Shown here: piece after piece, positions 33,269-44,640 of the stretch
Position numbering within the stretch: the first letter of the stretch is position 1
How the letters are laid out: each line of letters begins with the position of its first letter
Source of the DNA: Scalesia atractyloides
Taxonomy: Eukaryota > Streptophyta > Magnoliopsida > Asterales > Asteraceae
Length of the DNA stretch: 64,000 nt
Direction: 5' to 3'
Assembly: GCA_947069175.1 (NCBI GenBank)
Contig: CAMTDV010000013.1
Span: 13,621,501 to 13,685,500 of the forward strand
Translations under genes and position numbers: made by a program
The notes under the pieces: generated by a model
What the model was told of the DNA's origin: nothing
Databases searched by the model: none
Seen by the model: only the letters and a program-made list of their open reading frames with translations

Positions 33269-34350
33269 TTTTTGTTGCCGTTATAGCAAACTGCATCCTT
33301 GAGATCCTTGCAATCTAAGGTCTTATGCCCTTTTCTCTTGCAGATACTAGAGGGTTTGGTTTGTGGATTTATACTACACTGTCCCCAGTGCCTATATTTA
33401 CAATTCTTGCATAGAGGTTTGTCACTAGACACGTGCTGGTTCTTCTTGAACCCGAAATTTCCTTTGTTCTTAAATCCTTGGGAGTTATTATCCTCCCGTT
33501 TCCTCTTTCCGTCAGTTTCAGTCCTAATTGACTTTTGTCTTACCAGAACTAGGGCGAGGGAAAGAGATAGGTCTACAGCAGACCTATAGGTAGTAGGATG
33601 AGCAGCCTTTACCATGCCCTTTATTTCGGGCGCCAACACATTTATGAAACGCGCAATGCGTTTGGATTCGGGAGTGATCAAATAGGATACTAACCTAGAT
33701 AGGGAGTTGAAATCGGAGACATACTTCTGACAGTCTAGGGTTTTCATTGTTAGAGACAAGAAGTCTGTCTCTAGCTTCTCCACCTCATGGGTTGGGCAGT
33801 AAGTTTCCTTTACCAAATCAAAAAACTTGGACCATCCCAAGTTGTACATGTGTACCTTACTTGTTGATTGAATCATGGCCTTCCACCATGTTAGGGCATC
33901 GCCCTTGAAGGATTGTGATACGTACTTGACCACATCCTTATCAGCACAATTGCTGATATCTACTATCGTTTCCATCTCATCTAGCCACTTTAGGGCTTTT
34001 ACCGCTCCTTTCTTCCCGTTAAAGTCTCGGGGCTTGCATGAGACAAAATACTTATAAGTACATCCGTCCTTAACAGAACGGGACTTTTCATTAAGATCTA
34101 TTTTCTTTGGTTCACTCTTCGCATTTGAAGAGTGAACAGAGCTCTCCCTATGAGCTGAAGATGGTGGAATAGATAGAGGTCTAGAGCGAGTGGCACTCGG
34201 CTCTCTTAGCTTTTCTATGGCCTTACTCATGGCTCTTTCCACAGCCGCATCAATGCGAGCTTGAAAATTTTCATCATCTATATTTTTATTTTCAGCTTTA
34301 TTAGATTCAGCATTCATGTGGCTACTTTGTGCTTCGTTTGAGTTAGCCAT
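33240..34350 (-). pseudogene. gag: Ty3-2 gag
   Basis: The long frame 33175-34422 is open for 415 codons; ATG 34350 (MANSNEAQSS) is the likely start since it follows a non-conserved stretch. A gag core at about residues 95-290 holds FNGKKGAVKALKWLDEMETI, GDALTWWKAM and ETYCPTHEVEKLE. The C terminus has cysteine/histidine knuckles: CKNCKYRHWGQC is recognisable, CKRKGHKTLDC keeps part, and CYNGNKKWHITYNCP has lost a cysteine. Gag and protease then meet at a frame change near 33240. It is not closely related to the Ty3-1/Ty3-3 gag. Confidence 0.8.
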
Positions 34351-35423
34351 CTTAAAGTCTTGGTTTCTATATACCAATAAAACTTCATTTAGCCATGGTG
34401 CATTAACCATATCGGCTTTCAATATTGGATATAAAAAGCCATTGCCTATACTAGTGTGAATAACATCACAACTCTTAGGCTTAACATATCTATATTTGGC
34501 CTAGGTCTTAATAGGACCATCATAGGCAAATTACAATTTGGACATAGTCCATATATCATTGGACAGTGGACCGTAATGTCACAACTGTCATTGTCATTAT
34601 TGACAATTATATAGCTCATAGGCTTGTCACTAATGGACATAATAATTGGGCGTATTGGCCGGTCATATTATATGTATATGGCATATCAGCCTTTCCCGTT
34701 GGACAATTAATTGGGCATATTGGCCTACATCATATCATATGTATATGGCATATCAGCCTGTCCCGTTGGACAATTAATTGGGCACATTGGCCTACATCAT
34801 ATCAGAGGTATATGGCATATCAGCCTATCCCTTCGGATAATTGGGCACATTGGCCTACATCATAACAGATGTACAATGACATATCAGCCTATCCCTTCGG
34901 ATAATTGGGCACATTGGCCTAACGGCTAGTGTGGTTCCTCAAGCTACACTACAAGGAGTATGAACATTTCTTAATGTTACATAAGAGTACCTTAATAATT
35001 GATTAATGGTCCCGGTCACCTTCAACCTTAACGACCTTGGAGGTTTGGACCTAGTCCCTTACTCCTGGATAGAAGGATAACTTCCCTTAACTATCCTGAT
35101 AGAAGATCCCTTCATACTTAACTATCACTTCTGGGCCAATGTGTGGTCTGTGCCACTTGGCATAATCAATCTATTAAGGTCTTTTGAAATTATATAGCAG
35201 AGCATAAATTCGAGTAAAATCGAGGCGCTCGTTTTCAAGAGGATGAATTACATATATACATATATAATTCCAAAAGTACTTCATTAAATTTCCATAAGAA
35301 ACTACAATACTAGAAAGATGAAATAAACTTGTCCATGCAAGGACTTAAAGAAATAAAATGTCCATGCAGGGACTAAAGAAAAAACAATGTCCTCGCAGGG
35401 ACTACATATAATTAGAAGAGACT
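34351..35423 (-). other. Spacer between accessory ORF and gag of Ty3-2
   Basis: About 1.07 kb with no conserved protein. It includes the tandem repeat array at 34600-34925. Frames on the plus strand here read the repeats and are not genes. It may hold the splice acceptor or a second leader for gag expression; this is inference. Confidence 0.55.
34600..34925. repeat. Tandem repeat array in Ty3-2 spacer, unit about 65-70 bp
   Basis: Four to five units (plus-strand reading), each with GGCATATCAGCCT.TCCC, GGA.AATT..TTGGGCA and ATTGGCCTACATCAT. Later units are shortened. It lies between the accessory ORF and gag. Confidence 0.85.
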
Positions 35424-36506
35424 TCACTCGTCCTTCTTTCCTTTGACCAATTTGGATAGTTTCTTGAAGAACTTATTTGTCTTCTTCTTCGTTTTCTCCG
35501 CCTGTTGCTGCATTTCTTTCATTCTTTCCAAGGCCTCATTATGGCCTCAAGTGATGGCGGAGGTTGTGGTTGTGGCATAACCAGATACTGGTACCCGTAA
35601 GTTGGATATCCAGTCAGTGGATAAGTAGGTGGGAAAGGAGACGGGTAAAGTGCGTTGTGCATAACCGCCTGCATGTATGGGTCTTGCGACCATGCTTGAT
35701 AGTCTACCGGTGTAGACGGGTTAAAAGGATCATATCCAGACGTGTCTGGATATATGGGGATTGGGTTAGTATAACCCGATGGTGGTGGTTGTATAGCAGG
35801 ATTTTGGTGTTGGTTCCACTATAGGTGGAACATTAGAGGGTCCACCCATTTGTGGGTCCTCTTGAATTGTGGGGTGGGAGTTGGGCAGAGGTGGCAGCGA
35901 TCCCAACCTTTTTCCGGCACGTACCGACATACGTGCTCCACACTTCCTTCTTGGTGGTTCTGGTGGTGGTTGAGGTTGGTCCACGGGTTCCATGTAGATA
36001 TCTTCTTGAACAGGAGGTGGTTGAGAGTGGTGAGAAGGAGTGTGGGCAAAGGTGAATTGGTTCCAGTATTGGTCCCACTCATTAGGACCTTGGTAGGGCG
36101 ATCCGGCTTATGAGTTTGAATCGCTCGAAATCTCAATGGGATGCACATTTGATCCCGACGGCGGCATCTCCGGGTCGGAGTCCTCGTCCATAGGGTGTGG
36201 CTGGTCCAACTGATTTTGATCGGCTGGAGGCGTGTTAAGATAATGGTTGGTGTTAAATTCTTCATGGTAGGAGTGGTGAGAATGAGAATGGTGAGAATGG
36301 TAGGAGTGGTGTGAGTGGTAAGAATTTTGGGAATGTGAAGGTGAATGTCTATTAGATACAGAACGTCTCGCAGGTTGCCAAGGAGACGAATCTCCTGATT
36401 CTTGGTAAGCACCAGAATTATGGGGTTGAGGGGGAATACACATTGATGGTCCTCCTCTCATTGGACCTTTTCCTCGTCCACTTTGTCCTCTCACACGTGG
36501 CAGCAT
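35424..36506 (-). pseudogene. Accessory ORF upstream of gag in Ty3-2
   Basis: A protein of about 360 residues read from ATG 36506, interrupted by one in-frame TAA (36108-36110) and two frameshifts (near 35790 and 35540). In order: a basic Arg/Gly N terminus (VRGQSGRGKGPMRGG), a Ser/His repeat region (HSHHSYHSHH), an acidic patch (PMDEDSDPEMPPSG) followed by HPIEISSD, a Pro-rich stretch with PPEPPRRKCGARMS, QEDPQMGGPSNVPP, a Tyr/Pro-rich region, and a Lys-rich helical C terminus ending KKLSKLVKGKKDE. It matches no retroviral domain. I recall similar proteins as common uncharacterised predictions in Asteraceae, which is memory, not a search result. Its place between PBS and gag makes it an element gene rather than host sequence. 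Confidence 0.7.
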
Positions 36507-36660
36507 TTTCCTGTTTAAAAATCAATTCAGAAACATACTATAACTTAATAATGAAATGAGTAATCCTAGGTCAATGCCTAGACTTGGAAGTCTAAGGAAT
36601 GTGCTCGTGTGAGTTTGAGACTAAACACAAAAGGCTAGTGTTTAATTCTCTCAAACGTTG

Positions 36661-36672
36661 GCTCTGATACCA
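36661..36672 (-). other. Primer binding site of Ty3-2 (tRNA-iMet)
   Basis: Minus-strand TGGTATCAGAGC, four bases from the 5' LTR end. Confidence 0.9.
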
Positions 36673-39146
36673 ACCCTGTCACACCCCGGATTTCCAACCC
36701 CGAAATCCAAATACCGGTGGGCCCTGGTGGGGAGTATCGTGACAACAGTTGATAACATCATAGTCAATTAAACACGGCACAACGGAAGTCTTGGAGTAAA
36801 ATTACTATTACAAACCGAATGTTCGAAAATACAAAATAATATACAAGCTTGTAATAGAAGATCCATAGGCGGATCATAAAATGTACATGGAAAGAATATA
36901 AAACAGACTTTGGGCAGATTTAGGATTTGCAAGATCCTCTATCACTACCGAGCACTTCCGGCCTATTTTCGTATTGTACCTACAGATTAGTCTTTTGAAA
37001 ATACGTCAGCTTTCGCTGGTAAATACACCCAACTGACTCATTTTGAAAACATTTCAAAAATGTTTTAGGTGCGTATCAACACAAAAATCTTTTTATAACT
37101 TGGGTTAATTGGCCGTCCAACCTTGTTAACAGATTTACATGTTTGTTATACATACGGGGCTCTGCATGAAAACCGAGACACAATTAACGTACACACCACT
37201 TTGGACTCATGAAGGAGTCAGTTCCTCCCAACCTTGTGGGAATGCATAATTGAGCATCTATCGGGTGTATGTCTACACCCGCGCTAAGGTCGTGGCCATT
37301 TTGATTGTAATGAGCCGAGGATATCCAGGACACAGTAGTTAACCCCCGATGTTTAAATTATCAAACAAAACTGATTATAACAGAATATGCGGATCTCTAT
37401 TCCAAACCGGCATTCGATTAATCCTATTTCCGAACAAGCGGTAATAATTTACCGTAACCCAAGCCCGTATAGGGGAAATAAGTCGAGAGTATTTACCTGA
37501 GCTAGTCTTCTTTAAATTTTTTAATAACTCAGCCGTACACAAAAAGGACTAAGTGCAGATAGCATTTGCCGACAAGTCTCTAGTCTAGATTATGACATAA
37601 ACTAACCAATTAATTACTAACGGTCTTATTTAAGTCATAGACTTAGACCGACTAGCGTACTTGATCAAAACGTATGACGCTAGATTAAACGATGATTGGA
37701 TAGAATGTAGTTTAATCCCAACAAGTACCTTGACTTGTTTAATATGGGTAAACTATTAACATTCTGGATTTTGAGACTTAAATGACAAGGTTAAACCCGT
37801 TTCGGTTAATTTCCGTAAAATGGTTACATATACATAACCATGCGCATATTAGCGATATCGGGTAACCGGATAAGTTATGGACAAGTTCTATATGCCATTA
37901 TACTTTAAATAAGTTAATATATCAGTAGGATATCAACTTGTATGCCCATTAAGGTTTTAAAACGAAATTATGCCTTATAGAGGCATTTTGGTAATTTTAT
38001 ACATAGTTTATAAATTATTTGGGATTCTGAGTTTATAACATGTACCTACTGTAAATATGTTTAAAATAAGTTTTAAAATAATTAGGTATCAAGTTTTGGT
38101 CAATAATATGGTTTAAAACCATACTATGCGTCGAAACAGCGCTAATGTCGTAAAATGACGTTTTTAAGAAATGTTTACGAAAACTGTCATTTGGATCAGA
38201 TTAAAATGTTTAAAATATGTTATTTAATATAACATATCAGTAGGTAAATGATTTACCTTGAAAAGATTGATTAAAATCACTTTATGAGTCACAAGGACTA
38301 AAACCGTCATTTATCGACATAGTTTAAGGACCTGCTTGAAAACTCAGTTTATAACTTGGTTTAACATCCCAATAATCCTACTTATAATATTACATCAGTA
38401 GAAACTCATTTTCAAGTTTATTACTATTTAAAACGTTGTTTTATGCAAAAAAAGGCATTTTGGTCAAAATGGCATAATTATGGACTTGCGCATAAACTTA
38501 GATTCTGATTATGATCATGTAATATAGCCTTAGAGGGTTATGCTACATAATATTACGATCATAATGCAACTTTAGATCAGTAGGTAACTAATCTAAATCG
38601 GGTCAGAATCGAAAGTCAAAGCAGAAGTCAAACTTCGAGACTTTCGGTTACGAACCGACCCTAGAACTGAAATTGACGAGCCGAACATGTTCTTACATGT
38701 TCTAATAATTATTACCACCTTGTTTAAGTGTCAAAACAGGTTTCATAACATGTATAAGATCAATTTATAATTTTTCCGAAAAAATGGCATGTTTGACTTT
38801 TTAATATCATAACTTTGACCCGTCAATTGGTCTAGCAAACATGATCTTCAGGAGGTGCCCTTCATAGGGATTAACACCTACCTTATTACGATCACTTAGT
38901 CATGTTCATTTCAAACAATGGCTGGACCATAATGGTCTTAACCGAAAGTCAAAGCGTTTTACGAAAACGCTTGACTTTTGGCTATAAAAGCCTATAAACG
39001 AAAATGCAAGAGTAAGGAACACTTACAAGAGGGTTCCTACAATGCAAGAGAACTAACTTGGATGCTCCTTTCAGCTAGGAACTTCCAAAGGAGGGAGAAG
39101 AGTTATGTTTTAGAAAGGTGCAAGTTTGAATAAACACTTGAACACC

Positions 39147-39154
39147 TATTTATA
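39147..39154 (-). promoter_or_regulatory. TATA box of Ty3-2 5' LTR
   Basis: Minus-strand TATAAATA, the promoter expected to drive the genomic RNA of this element. Confidence 0.75.
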
Positions 39155-39654
39155 GTTGGAGAACTCAAAGGAGGTGAAGCCAGGTTTAGGGGTGTAAGAA
39201 GAAGCTTACAAGTGTCCCAAAACGTGGCATAGCTGATTACAAGTCCATGGTTTCGAGTTTAAATGGTTTTGGAGCTTTGCTTGGTCTCCAAACAAATTTT
39301 CTGCGTCAGACCTGTTCTCGCTGGGCGCGAGAGGCCCAGGCCAGGCCTCTCGCGGCCCGCGACCGCCCCTTGGCCAGTTTTAACTTTTGACACTTTTAAC
39401 CCCTTTACTTATAAAAGCTTATAAAAACCTATTTAAACACCATTTTGGCACTTTTAGCCCTCCGTAGCCAATACTTGGCATACCCGGGATTATGCCCGGA
39501 CATTGTCGAGCTCTCGGCTCGTTAAAAAGGTCACTCAAAGGTATAAATTAACATGTTGACACTTTTAATCCCTCCATTATCCAACTTTCACGTTTTTACA
39601 AAATTGAACTCTATCGTCCAACAAATGGCACGCATGAGAGTTTAGGACTTCATA

Positions 39655-39845
39655 AAGGATCACTCAGAGGCTTATGATAAGCATGTTGATCCTGATGTCA
39701 CTCAGAGGCTGGGCATGTTGACATATCAGTCACTCATAGGCCAAATTTCAAGCATGTTGACATATCAGTCACTCAGAGGCTGTTTTTATGCATATTGACA
39801 TCAGATCGTCACTCAGAGGCTCAGATTGAGCATGTTGACGCCTTT
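39655..39845 (-). repeat. U3 tandem repeats of Ty3-2 5' LTR
   Basis: Five TCACTCAGAGGC...GCATGTTGA units. One unit has mutated to TCACTCATAGGC and one GCATGTTGA to GCATATTGA. Confidence 0.8.
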
Positions 39846-39930
39846 AGTCCTTATTGGTCTTTAACAGACTATATTTAAAAATACAAAACGTGTCACTATA
39901 CTATTGGACACGATTTTACAGGGTGTTACA

Positions 39931-40585
39931 TCTTGGTCAAAACAGGCTTTTAAAAGTCTTTTGTCGTAAAAAGGACTAAAGTTGACCAAATTTCCCTCGA
40001 ATTTACAAACTGGGCAAACGTCCCATAAGGATAGTTTAAAAATGAGTTTTATAATTAAGTAAACTCTTTCGGTAGGGTAAATGTGAAAGACATAAGCCTT
40101 TTTGGTTTAATGTCTCCTAATGGTTTTTTAGTAAAATATCAAACCGAAGGGTAGAATTCGGAATAGTAGGTATGGAAAGCAGGAGCGAGATTTAAGCTTA
40201 AATGCTTAAATCCTTTAATAGGTCAAAATGAATACGTGCATAAACCAGGTAATGGTTGCATAATTCCTAAAAGTTATGAATCCAGGTTAAGGATTTCTGG
40301 TTAAATATGTAGGAAAACATTTTACGGACATTTAGAAACAAGTTTCAAGTGAAATGGATGAAAAATGAACAAGTTACGGAAGTTTTCGTACTAAAAACGG
40401 CAAACTTGAAAAAGGTTGCAGTAGCCTACAGTAAGCTACGGTGGCCTGCCATAGCTTACGGTAGGCAGCTGCTGATGAAAACAGATCCTTCATATCGTAA
40501 GTTACGGCATAGAGTCGTAGCTTACGACGAGCTTTCTCATAAAATGCTTGTTTTGATGTTTTGGGCCTTCGGGTGTATTCGGTTA
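39931..40585. other. Old LTR-like sequence between Ty3-2 and the solo LTR
   Basis: Begins with the probable right TSD of Ty3-2 (TCTTG). Near 40425-40535 it carries alternating direct and inverted copies of a TAGCTTACGG / GTAAGCTACGG phrase. The 92-codon plus frame at 40349-40627 reads through these repeats into the next LTR and is not a gene. Confidence 0.45.
40581..40585. repeat. Left TSD of solo LTR (GGTTA)
   Basis: GGTTA, repeated at 42898-42902 right after the solo LTR. Confidence 0.85.
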
Positions 40586-41587
40586 TGTCACACCCTGACC
40601 CTAGCGGAAATGGTAGTTAGGGCATGATTGGGTTTTCATCAAAGCTCATGACATTTACTATAAGGTTTCATATTTATTAATTCCAATTTAAAGGAGAAAT
40701 TACAACAAACATACAAGCACAACATGTTCTAACATAACATTCAAGAATTCATTATTTTTCTTCTAAGGCAAATTCCTATGTATTCCTTGCTTCAAGCTGT
40801 TCACCTGTAGCATGTGTAAAATAGAGTTTTTGGATCAACAAAAGTTGGCGAGTGAATCTCATTTAAATATTTGCAAGAAATAGTTATATTGTTTATTTTA
40901 ATAAAAAATATGCAATAACCAATTATGAGCATACACATATGTAAATCTAACCACCAACCACATAATATCAAACAATGTACACACAAGCATGTCAAATGAT
41001 GAATTATGAGATCAAGGCTCAATCAAACGGAGCCAATCTATTGAGGCACGCGATGCTCAACTCGTATCCAACGAGGAACTGATGGGCCTAATGTGAATGA
41101 TTGCACGCAAATGAAAAAAATATAACCACATAATACAACAAATAACATTACATAACATGTTAGATCATAATATGGTAATAGCACAAGTGTTTGAATAAAC
41201 GAAATATGTAAACGGCACATGATACACCCCAAAACATGAATAAAAAGGGGAATTTGTAAGGATTCACTCACAGTGGGTGCGTTTTCGTGGATTGATGACG
41301 AACGCGCACGATTTTGGATTTACCAACGAGAGAAACTAACCTAAATAGCCACATAATAATTCGGTAAATATATAATTTTTATTTAAAATTAAAATTTTTA
41401 ATTAATGTTTTTATTAGATTTTTAGATCTATTTTTGTGATATTATTACAATTTTTAAACTTAAAAAGTCTTATTTTTAAGTATTTTTAAATGATTTTTAA
41501 TTAATAATAAAGAAAATAGTAATAAAAAATATAGACCTTGTCAGTTCTGACCGTCAGAACGGTTGGATCGTGTTTAATTTTGGCAGC

Positions 41588-41659
41588 GTGTGAGGTTCGA
41601 ACTCGTGACCTCCCGTATACGTGCACGCAGCTCTACCAACTGAGCTACGTGTCTAACCC
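41588..41659 (-). other. tRNA-like module T3 in solo LTR
   Basis: The minus strand reads TAGCTCAGTTGGTAGAGCTG then GGTCACGAGTTCGAACCTC, the same A-box/D-arm and B-box as 19434-19505. Confidence 0.65.
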
Positions 41660-41756
41660 GGAGTAAACTGGGTTTTAATTATATTTATACACTAGTTAGC
41701 ATGTTTCAGAATAAGGCTTTAATAAAAAGCGGTGTGATATTTCAGCGAATCGGACA

Positions 41757-41830
41757 CATACAAGGCTCGAACCCGGTCTCATTGTTTACGTGTGCACACA
41801 ACCCTACCAACTGGGCTATGTGTCTAACCC
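41757..41830 (-). other. tRNA-like module T2 in solo LTR
   Basis: The minus strand reads GGGTTAGACACATAGCCC, AGTTGGTAGGGTTG and CCGGGTTCGAGCCTTG. The B-box core GGTTCGAGCC is close to consensus. Confidence 0.65.
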
Positions 41831-41930
41831 GTTATAATACAGATTTTTATATCTTTTATATACTTACAGCGGTGTTTCTTATTTGAGTTTTAAAAACAGA
41901 TTTAATTTATTTCAACGTAGCAGAACATGA

Positions 41931-42000
41931 ACATGATTCGAACCCGGGTTTATGTGCTTCGTATGCACACAATCCTACCACTGGACTGTGTGTCTAACCC
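41931..42000 (-). other. tRNA-like module T1 in solo LTR
   Basis: The minus strand reads GGGTTAGACACACAGTCCAG, then GTGGTAGGATTGTG and CCCGGGTTCGAATCAT. The B-box GGTTCGAATC is consensus here, while the Ty3-1 copy has decayed. Confidence 0.65.
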
Positions 42001-42599
42001 GGTGAAAATACAAATTTTATTTCTTTTAAACACATACCCAGTTCGTCTTCTTTATTTTAAAATCACATAACATTAGCCCGACTGATTGGATTAGATTAGA
42101 AATCACATCATTAACAACAACATATTAGATGACTTAAATTGAGGTTTATAAAAATGAAAGAGTAGAGTGGAAAATGTACCAACAGAAATCACTAAAATCT
42201 CCGGCGATTTGTAAAATTTTCCGGCGAAAGCGAGTGTTTCCGACCAAGGTTCTTGATAGCAGAAGTTTGAAGAGAGATTTGCGAGAGTAAGTTCTAAATG
42301 GGTTCAGGGAATCTCTATTTATAGGTGAGGCCATTAACTTGTATTGAATTTTCGGTTTCAGAAATTTCGGTCAAAATCATTGATGGGTGATGATTGTAAC
42401 TCAAAATTTAATGCGTTTGACTCGATGATTGAGTCCAGACTCTTGAATAGAAACGGTTTTCTGTAGTTAATTGAAAGGAAAAACGGCAATTTGATTGATT
42501 GCCGAGATGATTTCACCCGCTACTGGGCGGGACTCTGGACCAGTTTCAAAGATAACGAGAATATAAAAGATTATTTGGTTCGGGTATGACAGATGTTGT

Positions 42600-42669
42600 A
42601 TGGGTGTTGCAGTGGTGTGTTGTGTGTGTTTATATTCGTGCGACCCGGGTTCGAATCCCGCGGTCAGCA
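42600..42669 (+). other. Antisense tRNA-like module T0 in solo LTR
   Basis: Plus strand (antisense to the LTR): GTTGCAGTGGTGTG as A-box-like and GACCCGGGTTCGAATCCCG as a near-perfect T arm. It is followed directly by a (TA)n tract at about 42669-42707. Confidence 0.6.
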
Positions 42670-42674
42670 TATAT

Positions 42675-42707
<33 letters not shown>

Positions 42708-42897
42708 CACACTAACCTTTTAGTATTATATATATTATTTATATCTATTATTATTATTTTTTTTATTTTTTTATTATCATTTATATTATTAATTACCGAA
42801 ATCCATTAAACGATTAACATAAATTCTAAACAAAAGATCATATAATTGATTATAAAATGGAGTGGGTTTTAGGACCCATTTTACGACAGTTGTTACA

Positions 42898-44220
42898 GGT
42901 TACGTTATAAATTCTTTATAACTAACGTATTTCATTATTTATGAAATATAGGTAATGATTGGAAGTACCGGATGATGATCAAGCTCAATGAAGAACCGAA
43001 CACGATCAAGTTCAAGCTTCCGCAATATGTCTTGTTATTTACGAAACTACTAATCGATAATAGGTTGAAATGTTTTTATTTTAAGAAGTTTTATGTCAAA
43101 AATATGAACAGACGTATATTTGCATAAATAAATTTATATGCAAAATTTTTATAGAATTTCAACTTATTAAGCAAAGGTCTTACATTGTGGCATCAAGTAT
43201 TTAAGGTTATGAACCTCTAATCTTCTTGAAATTAAAACCTCTAATTTTTTGGAAATTAACCATAACACAAGCCACACAACATGAGTTTAGTTGGGAACAA
43301 GGATGGTGCAAAATTCCCACAGGATTAACAAGAAATAAGACAAGTTGTAAAAGTTTCATAAAAAACAGAATTCATATCTGACTTTGGACTTTAAGTTGGT
43401 GATGGACTACCTTGTTACACCTTGGTGAACATCGGGTAACATCCTTGGAGGTTATCCAAGTAGATTGAAGGAAGAAAATAAGAAGAAAAAAGTAGGAGAA
43501 ATGTGTTCAATTCACTGTTTTGAACACAAGTGTAATATGCCAAGAACTTGAAAAAGATATGATAGTGTTTAGGAGTGTATGGATGCCCCTATTTATAATG
43601 GAGGATTAGAGGTTAGTCATTAATGTAGGTTGTTGGGTGTTAGAAGTTGAGATTTGAGTTAAAACAAGCTAACCCGCTTGTTTTAACAACTTTTTGTCAT
43701 CAGACCCCCTTACAGAAGGTAAGGGGGAGGGGATACGCTCCGTAAGACCCCCTCCCCCCAAAAAAAAGTTTGGGAAATTCCATTTAGTCCCTTCGTTTGT
43801 TGGGTTGGTCCTTATGTGTCATAAACGTGTGGTTAAGCATGTTTTGGTTAATTTGAAGTGTAAGTAAGCATGTGTAACGTATGTGATATGTATGAATGGT
43901 ATTCCAAAAAGTATAAACTTAGTGTATGCCTCAGTTTTGTACAAAAAACACGCATTCGATGATTGATAGCATGAATGATAAGTATGAAGTTAACATGGTT
44001 GATATAAAATTACGAATTTCCATTATGATCGAAGTTTCGAATTTCAAAGGTGGAATGAAATGTGAATATAAGCTTGCTAAATATAGAAAGTGAGAAATAT
44101 GAAACGTCACACTAGGCTCACCTCAAAACTTACTACCAAACTCTTTTGAGCTTCACCCTGTCGAAGGTTCGGCGGATCCATTGTCTTTTTATCTGATGAC
44201 CAAGGTACATTAAGTTTCAC
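42898..44220. other. Old LTR-like sequence between solo LTR and Ty3-3
   Basis: The first part, to about 43080, resembles the region near the end of plus-strand LTRs in this window. The rest contains a minus-strand TATA box (ATTATAAATAGG near 43588-43600) and a purine/G-rich run at 43713-43740, suggesting a fragment of another minus-strand LTR. No gene is supported. The right border at 44220/44221 is where Ty3-3 is cut off. Confidence 0.4.
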
Positions 44221-44606
44221 CCGTCAATGATGATTATCTTTGAATCAGTTTTGGCGGTTACAGTCTTCTTCTTGCAGGTGACTCGAGAGTTTTATTTAAA
44301 TTTTATTTTTCCAAACCTACACAACAAGTGTGTGTGGTCCAGCGGTGTTTTGGTGTGTGAGGGTTTGTGGGGACCCGGGTTTGACTCCCGGCTACCCCCT
44401 TTTGTTTATTTCATTTTATTTTAATAATTTAAGTTTTAATTACCTTGTTTATCCTTTATTAGTTATTATTTTAGTTATATAATTTATTTGTTAATCAAAA
44501 ATAGTAAAATTAAGTAACAAAATTAAATAAACGCAACGAATTTCTAATAAATACTTGGGTCACAAAACGAAGCTGGTTTTGGAACCCGTTTTACACGAAT
44601 GTTACA
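44221..44606 (-). repeat. Truncated 3' LTR of Ty3-3 (U3 part)
   Basis: Matches 52023-52405 of the 5' LTR and stops abruptly at CCGTCAATGATG. It contains the U3 tRNA-like module at 44329-44397 but no TATA box. Confidence 0.85.
44329..44397 (+). other. Antisense tRNA-like module T0 in Ty3-3 3' LTR
   Basis: TGTGTGGTCCAGCGGTGTTT is A-box-like, and GACCCGGGTTTGACTCCCGG gives a perfect 5-bp T stem (CCGGG/CCCGG) around a 7-base loop. Confidence 0.65.
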
Positions 44607-44622
44607 GTATCCCCTACTTTTA
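44607..44622 (-). other. Polypurine tract of Ty3-3
   Basis: Minus-strand AAAAGTAGGGGATAC before TGTAACATTCG; identical in sequence to the Ty3-1 tract. Confidence 0.85.
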
Positions 44623-44640
44623 GAAATTCCGTCCCGAAAT

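Larger units (their letters stand above)
26576..39930 (-). mobile_element. Ty3-2: long-LTR chromovirus with accessory ORF
   Basis: A 13.36-kb minus-strand element: 5' LTR 36677-39930, PBS 36661-36672, accessory ORF 35424-36506, spacer with tandem repeats, gag 33240-34350, protease, RT, RNase H, integrase and chromodomain frames down to 29869, PPT 29832-29848, 3' LTR 26576-29831. Domain order PR-RT-RH-INT with a C-terminal chromodomain region marks a Ty3/gypsy chromovirus; the long LTRs and gene order suggest the Tekay (Del) clade. The LTRs are almost equal in length (3256 and 3254 bp) and look mid-90s percent identical by eye, but coding parts carry many frameshifts, so the copy is defective. 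Confidence 0.9.
36677..39930 (-). repeat. 5' LTR of Ty3-2 (3254 bp)
   Basis: Pairs with 26576-29831 along its whole length. TATA box at 39147-39154 and U3 tandem repeats at about 39655-39845, with the same TCACTCAGAGGC units as the other LTR. Only scattered substitutions and short indels separate the two copies. Confidence 0.9.
40586..42897 (-). mobile_element. Solo LTR of the Ty3-1/Ty3-3 family (2312 bp)
   Basis: TGTCACACCCTGACC at the left and ACAGTTGTTACA at the right are the LTR ends in minus orientation, bounded by a perfect GGTTA TSD and with no internal domain: the product of LTR-LTR recombination. It has the same internal order as the 5' LTRs of Ty3-1 and Ty3-3, including three tRNA-like modules and a U3 module. 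The minus-strand TATA box CTATAAATAG lies at about 42315-42325. Confidence 0.9.

Noticed and set aside
34566..34929. Plus-strand frames with repeated IGHIGLHH-like phrases
   Set aside because: They read a tandem DNA repeat on the strand opposite to the element; no independent support.
35564..36113. Plus-strand frames opposite the accessory ORF
   Set aside because: They are shadows of the minus-strand accessory ORF, whose motifs and position explain the open frames.
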